Source: Lachnospiraceae bacterium UBA4711
GTDB lineage: Bacteria; Bacillota; Clostridia; Lachnospirales; Lachnospiraceae
NCBI GenBank assembly: GCA_002404515.1
Contig: DHJV01000001.1
Location: 1-10,807 of the forward strand
Length of the DNA: 10,807 bases
Direction: 5' to 3'
Numbering within the stretch: position 1 is the first letter of the stretch; each line of letters begins with the position of its first letter. Shown one piece after another: positions 6,541-10,807 of the stretch. A model generated the notes under the pieces. It did no database searches. It had not been told where the DNA came from and saw only the letters and a list, made by a program, of their open reading frames with translations. A program made the translations under genes and the position numbers.

Positions 6541-6561
6541 AGTGTAACATGAATCTGTCAA
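6541..6561 (-). promoter_or_regulatory. Possible promoter before DUF3137 copy 1
   Basis: In the 96-bp gap between the two DUF3137 genes the minus strand carries TTGACA (6561-6556). Only nine bases further is an extended -10-like TGTTACACT (6549-6541). The two are too close to work together, but the extended -10 could act with a weak -35. It would start transcription near 6534 and give a leader of about 23 nt that includes the ribosome site. A separate promoter for copy 1 and lemA is therefore possible but unproven. The rest of the gap is AT-rich, with no clear terminator after copy 2. Confidence 0.3.
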
Positions 6562-6607
6562 AATAGCTATATATTTTACAAAATTAAACATAACTTGCAA
6601 CGCGTAC

Positions 6608-7486
6608 CTATGAGACCAGTTCCACGATTTCTTTCACATCCTGAAATTCATCCCGTATCTTGTTCATTTCGTCTGTATAGACAAGCGGTTTCCGGATATT
6701 TCCATCAAATATATTTTTCATTGACCAACAGGCTATATATAATTTCCCGGAAACAAAACAGGCTGATATCATTTTTCTTCGTTTCTGTAATGTGACCAGA
6801 TGCTCCATCACCTGTGGCGTCAATGCATAAAATGCATCGGCAGAACGTGTCACACACGTCCGTACATCAAACCGTTCATTAAAATCCACACTCTCCATCT
6901 GCACATCTTCATACATAGACTTTTTATATTTTGCAGGCTGTTGAAATGTTTTTGAAACAATGTTCACAGATGCTATATCCTTCTTCTGTGTATCCACTAT
7001 AAAGATGTGTCCCCCTAAATGAGATTTCACATCCCCGTCCGAATCCGTACACGTTATAATAACATAGGACTGTTCAAACTTTACTCCCTGATAACTCGCC
7101 CACACATGCATGTCTGATTTAAAATCATCCCCCATCTCCACGATTCCCATCTGGCTGACCTGTTCTTTTGTAAATCCATGGTTCCAGTCAACCCGCACAT
7201 CAGAAAATGTCTGATTCATAACCGACAACACAAAATTCTCCTTATAGATTCTTGCATATTGTCTTTTGCAGGAAAAACACTGTTTTACAAAATATCCAAG
7301 GATCATAAACAAAATGATATTAATGATTGTGGTGTCCAATCTGCGCAATCGAAGCAATATAAATATCGGAAAAATGATAACGCCTTTCATAATATCGACA
7401 ACTACCGTCACAATACATTTCCTTATATATCCCTTATATTTCTCATGTAATTGATTTAATTGATTGATCACGTCAATGGTCTGCAT
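6608..7486 (-). CDS. DUF3137 domain membrane protein, copy 2 (diverged tandem paralogue)
   Basis: This 292-residue protein is homologous along its whole length to the downstream DUF3137 protein. Shared stretches include RQY...YKxxFVxSVxNQTF near residues 76-94, DV..ES.DFNERF, DAFYALTPQVMEHL, KLYIA, and FDGNIRKPLVYTDEMNKI near the C-terminus. Two hydrophobic segments lie at about 24-46 and 52-67. By eye, identity is moderate in the soluble part and low in the membrane part, so the duplication is old or one copy has evolved fast. The gene looks more AT-rich than copy 1. The ATG at 7486 has an AAAGGA site at 7500-7495, 8 bases upstream. A terminator-like hairpin lies immediately upstream of that site. 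No LemA copy accompanies this paralogue directly. Function unknown. Confidence 0.8.
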   Translation of the reverse strand: MQTIDVINQLNQLHEKYKGYIRKCIVTVVVDIMKGVIIFPIFILLRLRRLDTTIINIILFMILGYFVKQCFSCKRQYARIYKENFVLSVMNQTFSDVRVDWNHGFTKEQVSQMGIVEMGDDFKSDMHVWASYQGVKFEQSYVIITCTDSDGDVKSHLGGHIFIVDTQKKDIASVNIVSKTFQQPAKYKKSMYEDVQMESVDFNERFDVRTCVTRSADAFYALTPQVMEHLVTLQKRRKMISACFVSGKLYIACWSMKNIFDGNIRKPLVYTDEMNKIRDEFQDVKEIVELVS

Positions 7487-7501
7487 GCGTTGTGTCCTTT
7501 C

Positions 7502-7542
7502 ATTATACAGAAAAAGGGATTCCTTACAATCGGAATCCCTTT
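7502..7542 (-). other. Terminator-like hairpin and TATAAT just upstream of DUF3137 copy 2
   Basis: A perfect 11-bp inverted repeat, AAAGGGATTCC (7513-7523) and GGAATCCCTTT (7532-7542) with an 8-nt loop, has a T-rich tail only on the minus strand (TTTTT then CTG). It ends eleven bases before the AAAGGA ribosome site of the gene. A perfect TATAAT (7507-7502, minus strand) follows directly, but transcription from it would start inside the ribosome site. The element may be an attenuator, the end of an upstream transcript, or a structure that limits translation. Which one is inference. Confidence 0.5.
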
Positions 7543-7744
7543 CTCGCGCTATGTATGTTCTTATTTCAGTCTATGCATCTCGTTCTTCCATCGGTAATAT
7601 GTATAGGATGGATGATACATGTTTTATTGATCGAAATCTATCTGTATCACATAAATTCTATGTTAAATCTATATAAAATGAAAGGCAGCCAAAGCTACCT
7701 TTATGTTATTAAATCCTGCACAAAAACGATAGGTACGCTCCCAA
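7543..7744. other. Non-coding gap between editing-protein gene and DUF3137 copy 2
   Basis: I see no convincing gene here. A plus-strand open frame crossing this gap has no ribosome site and a composition unlike a protein. The right part holds the terminator of the editing-protein gene. The left part (7543-7679) is AT-rich and must carry the promoter for DUF3137 copy 2 unless the TATAAT at 7507-7502 is used. No good -35/-10 pair was found by eye. Confidence 0.5.
7664..7702 (-). terminator. Intrinsic terminator after the editing-protein gene
   Basis: On the minus strand the stem AAAGGTAGC (7702-7694) pairs with GCTGCCTTT (7689-7681), nine pairs including one G-U, with a 4-nt loop. A T-rich tail follows (CATTTTATATAG). 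It lies about 40 bp after the stop codon of the leftward gene. The tail is less pure than at the other terminators in this window. Confidence 0.65.
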
Positions 7745-8305
7745 CTATTTGCTCTCTGTAATTTCTTCATTCTCCACCGTCACGAAAATCGGCTCATGGT
7801 GCATCGCCGGAAGCAGCACATGCAGCAGATCGTCCATCTTCAGGCGCAGACTGCTCGTATTGATACATGGATGACAGCCCACATATTCATCCTGCACCAG
7901 ATCCTTATCCATCAGAAGCTGTATATGATTTTCCTTGTCATTCATCAACCCCAGTACACTCACAGAACCCGGTGTAATATCCAAGTATTCTTCCATGTAG
8001 GCATCCTTCGCGAAGGAAAGTCTGGCTACGCCAAGCTGCTTCGAAATATCCTTCGTCTTGAACTTCTTATGTCCCGGTAACATCAGCAGATAGAAGTTCG
8101 TCTCCTGCCGGTTGCACAGAAATAGATTCTTGCAGATTGTCGCCTCCAATGCCTTGTCGATCTCCTCGCAGACTTCCATCGTCATCGCTGCCTCATGGTC
8201 AATCCGCTCATACCATACATGGTTCGCATCCAAAAAATCATAAGTTCGTATTTCCTTTTCCAGCCTGCCTGATTCATCGGCCGGTCTGCCTGTTTGTCGT
8301 GTCAT
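7745..8305 (-). CDS. Stand-alone aminoacyl-tRNA editing protein, YbaK/ProX family (ProXp-ala/PrdX-like)
   Basis: This is a cytoplasmic trans-editing deacylase expected to hydrolyse mischarged tRNA, most likely Ala-tRNA(Pro) by analogy with ProXp-ala/PrdX of Clostridia. The fold signatures are visible: HEAAMTMEVC (residues 37-46), the probable catalytic lysine in CKNLFL (Lys59), LGVARLSFA (91-99), ITPGSVSVLGL (110-120) and GCHPCINTSSLRL (143-155). The last corresponds to the family's HPxxNT signature near the active site. The 186-residue length fits a single-domain editing factor. The start is taken at ATG 8305 with AGAGGAA a few bases upstream. A longer frame to 8410 would run through the terminator of the preceding gene and its own promoter. 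It appears to be a single-gene unit. The exact tRNA and amino acid are inferred from family resemblance. Confidence 0.9.
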   Translation of the reverse strand: MTRQTGRPADESGRLEKEIRTYDFLDANHVWYERIDHEAAMTMEVCEEIDKALEATICKNLFLCNRQETNFYLLMLPGHKKFKTKDISKQLGVARLSFAKDAYMEEYLDITPGSVSVLGLMNDKENHIQLLMDKDLVQDEYVGCHPCINTSSLRLKMDDLLHVLLPAMHHEPIFVTVENEEITESK

Positions 8306-8336
8306 AATCGTTCCTCTTTTCGTATTTTCTAACGGA

Positions 8337-8364
8337 ACTGTACCATATTTCGCTGAATTTGAAA
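8337..8364 (-). promoter_or_regulatory. Possible promoter of the editing-protein gene
   Basis: On the minus strand, TTTCAA (8364-8359) is followed after 16 bp by TACAGT (8342-8337), with TG one base before the latter (extended -10). It lies directly after the upstream gene's terminator and would give a leader of about 25 nt carrying the AGAGGAA ribosome site. Match to consensus is moderate. Confidence 0.4.
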
Positions 8365-8377
8365 ATATACGTTCTAT

Positions 8378-8405
8378 AAAAAAGACACCCGCAAATGCGG
8401 ATGCC
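8378..8405 (-). terminator. Intrinsic terminator after the small membrane protein gene
   Basis: On the minus strand, GGCATCCGC (8405-8397) pairs with GCGGGTGTC (8392-8384), a nine-pair GC-rich stem with two G-U wobbles and a 4-nt loop, followed by six T residues (8383-8378). It starts about 33 bp after the stop codon of the gene at 8439-8786. It also sets the 5' limit of the editing-protein transcript. Confidence 0.9.
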
Positions 8406-8438
8406 TTCAAACACTATTTCTCCTGAATTTCTATGTAA

Positions 8439-8786
8439 TTACTTCTTTGTTACGATTGCAACGACTGCAAGTATCGCGTTGATCAGACACCAGCCTGCCC
8501 AGATTGCAAGATCTGAGAAGCTTCCGAAACCGGTAAATCCTACCAGTGCAGCCAGACCAAACAGAACAATCAAAGCAATATTTCCGCCCTTTTTCTCAGC
8601 ATTTCTCGTTGCAACCGATACGATTCCGCCTGCAAGCATCAGAATTGCTACCAGTATGCCTGCGGAACCTGATGTCTCGCCATTTGCTTGCAGCGAATTA
8701 GAAACTCCCGCTGCACATGACTGAAATGTAACGATGACAAACAAGATCATGGATAAAATGCCGGACACTAATTTCCAAGTTTTCAT
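8439..8786 (-). CDS. Small conserved-looking membrane protein, four predicted helices
   Basis: This 115-residue protein is not assigned to a named family. Four hydrophobic segments are visible, at about residues 5-26, 43-59, 70-86 and 93-112. They are joined by short loops: SNSLQANGETSGS outside or inside, RNAEKKGG, and GFGSFSD. The C-terminus ends in KK. The pattern resembles small Firmicutes membrane proteins of unknown function. The start is the ATG at 8786, preceded by AGGAGG about 9 bases upstream; a longer frame from 8852 lacks a ribosome site. A cysteine in FQSC does not fit a lipobox well, so a lipoprotein is unlikely. It lies 174 bp downstream of the helix-turn-helix gene on the same strand and ends at a strong terminator, so the two may be co-transcribed. 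Function unknown. Confidence 0.78.
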   Translation of the reverse strand: MKTWKLVSGILSMILFVIVTFQSCAAGVSNSLQANGETSGSAGILVAILMLAGGIVSVATRNAEKKGGNIALIVLFGLAALVGFTGFGSFSDLAIWAGWCLINAILAVVAIVTKK

Positions 8787-8960
8787 GAACCTCTTCCTCC
8801 TTTTCTTGTGGTATTGCCCCGCGCATTGCCGGTGGCAGTTTATCGAAAACATCCTAACGATTCTCTTCGTTTATGACATTTTCTTCTTTTGTATCCCCAC
8901 AAGTATTATCCCATAAATCATCCGGCCTCGTTGCCCCCGTAGCAGTGGCAAATTTATCCT

Positions 8961-9422
8961 CTAATCCTGCACTCCGCTTGTCCGAAGCGGCTGCAAGCCT
9001 TTTTGATTGAGCAGATCATTCACGTCTAAAATACTTCCCGGCCGCTCATTGAACGCAATCATTAGGAGTGCATCTCTTGGAACCTTCGCGTATAATTCCG
9101 GCATTTCGTATTTCCTGAGTGCACGCTGCGTCTCCGCCAGACTGAATTTCGCCGCATAGCAGATCCGCAGAATCACATCCCTCTGCCGCGTACGCTTCTC
9201 CCCAGACAGCAGCTTATAGCCATACCTCTCCGGAATGTCTGCCTGCAGGAACACATACTGCTGGGTGAGCTTCTTTTCCTGCAACAGATTCTTCACATAG
9301 ATAGAAAATGCTTCCGGATTATCCGTTACACTTTCTTTATTCTCCGCACAATATTTCTCAAAGTCCGAAAGATGTGTCTTTCCTAAGACTTCATTTAATT
9401 CCTTTGTATTTTTCTCCTTCAT
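8961..9422 (-). CDS. Helix-turn-helix protein of unknown specificity, divergent from kinase gene
   Basis: This is a 153-residue cytoplasmic protein with a Cro/C1-like helix-turn-helix in its middle. Residues 42-86 read YVKNLLQEKKLTQQYVFLQA, then IPERYGYKLLSGEKRTRQRDVILRI. The pattern LTQQxVxxxADIPxRYxxKLxSGEK is a recognisable variant of the XRE-type fold. A short acidic N-terminal part (LSDFEKYCAENKESVTDNPE) precedes it. A helical C-terminal half (FSLAETQRALRKY, PRDALLMIAFNERPGSI) follows and ends in RTSGVQD. The start is the ATG at 9422 with GGAGG five bases upstream; an in-frame TTG at 9434 overlaps that site. The kinase gene at 9549 is transcribed away from it across a 126-bp gap, so the protein may regulate, or be a target of, that kinase. 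This link is inference from position. Confidence 0.82.
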   Translation of the reverse strand: MKEKNTKELNEVLGKTHLSDFEKYCAENKESVTDNPEAFSIYVKNLLQEKKLTQQYVFLQADIPERYGYKLLSGEKRTRQRDVILRICYAAKFSLAETQRALRKYEMPELYAKVPRDALLMIAFNERPGSILDVNDLLNQKGLQPLRTSGVQD

Positions 9423-9548
9423 TTCATCCTCCAATCTGTTATAATAAATCCATCAGACTACCGATTACCAAAGTTGCACCAAACAGCATGGATAATTGAT
9501 TGACGAAGTATAATCAGAAACCCTGCTCTATAGAAAGGATATACGCAT
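9423..9548. promoter_or_regulatory. Divergent intergenic region between helix-turn-helix and kinase genes
   Basis: This 126-bp gap must hold both promoters. On the plus strand a perfect TATAAT at 9509-9514 lies 34 bases before the kinase start, but no good -35 precedes it. TGATT (9497-9501) and AATCA (9512-9516) form a weak dyad around it, a possible operator. On the minus strand TTGGTA (9471-9466) and TATTAT (9446-9441) are 19 bp apart; they would start transcription just before the GGAGG of the helix-turn-helix gene. All are weak pattern calls. Confidence 0.4.
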
Positions 9549-10697
9549 ATGGATCTCGATCAGCGTCTCGCTATTTCGTATTATAAACCAATAGCCGCCA
9601 TAAATGAACCGCATCATGTATACTTAGTTCAGCACCAGGAGACAAAAAAGATTGCCATCAAAAAAGTGCTTGATGTCTATAACCTCGCTGTCTATGCTGA
9701 GTTATACCGTAATCCTGTTGCAGGTACGCCACAAATCATAAACTATTACGAAGAAGCCGGACAGCTCATGGTAATTGAAGAATATATATCCGGAACTTCC
9801 CTGCAGGATAAAATCAATCACGCAGATCTGTCGCCGAACGATATGCTTCCATACATGCTTGACCTGTGCGCGATCCTCGAACAGTTACATCTGCATAATC
9901 CTGCTATCATCCACCGGGATGTAAAGCCGTCGAATGTCATCATTACGACTTATAACCGCGCTGTGCTGCTTGATTTCAACGCTGCCAAATACCATACAGC
10001 AGCGAAAGATTCTGATACAATCCTGCTTGGCACACAGGGCTATGCCGCCCCGGAGCAATACGGATTTGGACAATCTTCCCCGCAGACAGATATTTATTCT
10101 ATGGGGATTCTTCTGAAGGAAATGGCGGAAGCATCGCATTGCCAGAATCCATATATTGATGCTGTTACTGTTAAATGTACACAGATGAATCCGGCGGAAC
10201 GGTATCAAAGCATCGGTGAATTGCGTCAGGCGTTGTTGGCAAATGGGGGAATCTTTCCTTATACATATGCCGGTCAAACCTCCACCGGAGATTTATCCGG
10301 TCTGTCTTCCAATCGTTCAAATGCTCAAACACAGAACGATTCCGTTACTTCCGCAAACCATATGCAATTTACCCCTCCCGGTTTCCGTTCCAAAACGCCT
10401 TGGAAGATGGCGGTTGCACTGCTTACCTATATATTCCTGACTTGGTTTTGTTTATCCATGAAAGTAAACAATACCTTCGGAGCGGCACTGTGGGTGGAGC
10501 GTGTATTTGCACTTATTATGATGCTTTTTATCGTAGCTTCCATCTTCGACTATCTCAACGTGCGAAGACTCATGCCGTTGTGTCAGCATGAGAAGAAATC
10601 AACACGCATATTGGGTGTGGTTGTGTTAGACATCCTCGTTGTATTCGGATTGATTGCACTCATGGCGATCGTGCAATCATTCTGTCCGAATTCATAA
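9549..10697 (+). CDS. Membrane-anchored Hanks-type Ser/Thr protein kinase, atypical motifs
   Basis: This is an ATP-dependent protein kinase with a cytoplasmic catalytic domain (residues ~1-230), a Ser/Thr/Asn/Gln-rich linker (~238-286) and three C-terminal membrane helices (~287-304, 312-336, 354-377). Catalytic motifs: AIKKV with Lys38, Glu51 as the probable helix-C partner, HRDVKPSNV (122-130), and GTQGYAAPEQYG (161-172) with the APE motif, followed by TDIYSMGILL. Two features are unusual. The glycine-rich loop is not recognisable (around residues 16-28 the chain reads AAINEPHHVYLVQ), and the metal-binding DFG is DFN (142-144), although the aspartate is kept. All other key residues are present, so activity is plausible. 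Unlike PASTA kinases it has no visible extracellular sensor domain; only short loops join the helices. The ATG at 9549 has AAAGGA upstream at 9534-9539. No partner phosphatase lies in the window. Substrates are unknown. Confidence 0.92.
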   Translation: MDLDQRLAISYYKPIAAINEPHHVYLVQHQETKKIAIKKVLDVYNLAVYAELYRNPVAGTPQIINYYEEAGQLMVIEEYISGTSLQDKINHADLSPNDMLPYMLDLCAILEQLHLHNPAIIHRDVKPSNVIITTYNRAVLLDFNAAKYHTAAKDSDTILLGTQGYAAPEQYGFGQSSPQTDIYSMGILLKEMAEASHCQNPYIDAVTVKCTQMNPAERYQSIGELRQALLANGGIFPYTYAGQTSTGDLSGLSSNRSNAQTQNDSVTSANHMQFTPPGFRSKTPWKMAVALLTYIFLTWFCLSMKVNNTFGAALWVERVFALIMMLFIVASIFDYLNVRRLMPLCQHEKKSTRILGVVVLDILVVFGLIALMAIVQSFCPNS

Positions 10698-10730
10698 CTT
10701 ACCGGATATAGAATAACATGTTTTGGACAT

Positions 10731-10760
10731 AAAAAATGCCACCGTGAAGGTGGTATTTTT
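10731..10760 (+). terminator. Intrinsic terminator after the kinase gene
   Basis: The stem ATGCCACC (10736-10743) pairs with GGTGGTAT (10749-10756), eight pairs including one G-U. It can be lengthened by flanking A-T pairs, has a 5-nt loop and ends in a T run (TTTTTATTTT). It lies about 35 bp after the kinase stop codon. The remaining 10761-10807 is AT-rich, with no gene visible. Confidence 0.88.
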
Positions 10761-10807
10761 ATTTTGCCATTTGTTATTTATTTTTCTTTTTTATCATATA
10801 AATATCT

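Noticed and set aside
6512..6607. Terminator in the gap between the two DUF3137 genes
   Set aside because: Only AT-rich short palindromes (such as ATAGCTAT) are present; no GC stem with a T tail, so read-through between the copies is likely.
7492..7761. 89-codon plus-strand open frame across the gap before DUF3137 copy 2
   Set aside because: It runs through two hairpins, lacks a ribosome site and overlaps the end of the editing-protein gene; composition does not look protein-like.
8306..8410. Longer N-terminus for the editing protein
   Set aside because: It would be encoded through the preceding gene's terminator and the likely promoter; the ATG at 8305 has a good ribosome site and fits the family length.
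8787..9030. Minus-strand open frame after the helix-turn-helix gene (reads ...GLEDKFATATGATRPDDLW, a TAG at 8856-8854, then VFDKLPPAMRGAIPQ), possibly a decayed gene tail
   Set aside because: Neither half has a start codon with a ribosome site. A stretch of about 54 codons without a stop is not rare by chance at this GC, and no family is recognisable. A -1 shift at an A5 run in the helix-turn-helix gene could enter this frame, but that run is not a standard slippery site.

Overview
The window looks like a chromosomal segment of a low-to-moderate GC Gram-positive bacterium, most likely a gut Clostridia of the Lachnospiraceae type. This rests on strong AGGAGG/AAAGGA-type ribosome sites, a lipobox signal peptide, short T-tailed intrinsic terminators, and the family set (cluster-3 amino-acid ABC transporter, MATE plus BmrR-like MerR, LemA plus DUF3137, ProX-type editing protein, membrane-anchored Hanks-type kinase). 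The taxonomic call comes from recalled family resemblance, not a search. No rRNA, tRNA, CRISPR, insertion sequence or phage gene is visible.

Layout. (1) 113-2655, minus strand: a polar amino-acid ABC importer operon, in order substrate-binding lipoprotein, permease, ATPase, with a promoter at 2627-2655 and a strong terminator at 113-155. (2) 2737-5034, plus strand: a MATE efflux pump and a MerR/GyrI-like regulator. They lie behind a promoter whose 19-bp spacer is filled by a near-perfect palindrome, the classical MerR arrangement, so the regulator probably controls the pump and itself. (3) 7486-5031, minus strand: two diverged tandem DUF3137 membrane proteins followed by LemA. lemA converges on merR, the two genes share one CTAG as their stop codons, and the terminator for the lemA unit lies inside merR. 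(4) 8305-7745, minus strand: a stand-alone aminoacyl-tRNA editing protein (YbaK/ProX family) with its own promoter and terminator. (5) 9422-8439, minus strand: a helix-turn-helix protein and a small four-helix membrane protein, ending at a strong terminator. (6) 9549-10697, plus strand: a membrane-anchored Ser/Thr protein kinase, divergent from the helix-turn-helix gene, with its own terminator.

The most notable observation is that the substrate-binding lipoprotein appears to be circularly permuted. The segment that normally closes an SBP_bac_3 protein (crossover strand, then the last helices ending in YFGDG) sits directly after the lipobox, and the protein stops just where that segment would normally begin. 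The partner ATPase also carries roughly 30 extra residues between its Q-loop and ABC signature. A second candidate for an undescribed module is the divergent pair of an atypical kinase (no glycine loop, DFN in place of DFG, three C-terminal membrane helices) and the helix-turn-helix protein, with the small membrane protein downstream.

Most functional assignments rest on motif recognition by eye. Promoters and operators are pattern calls only.
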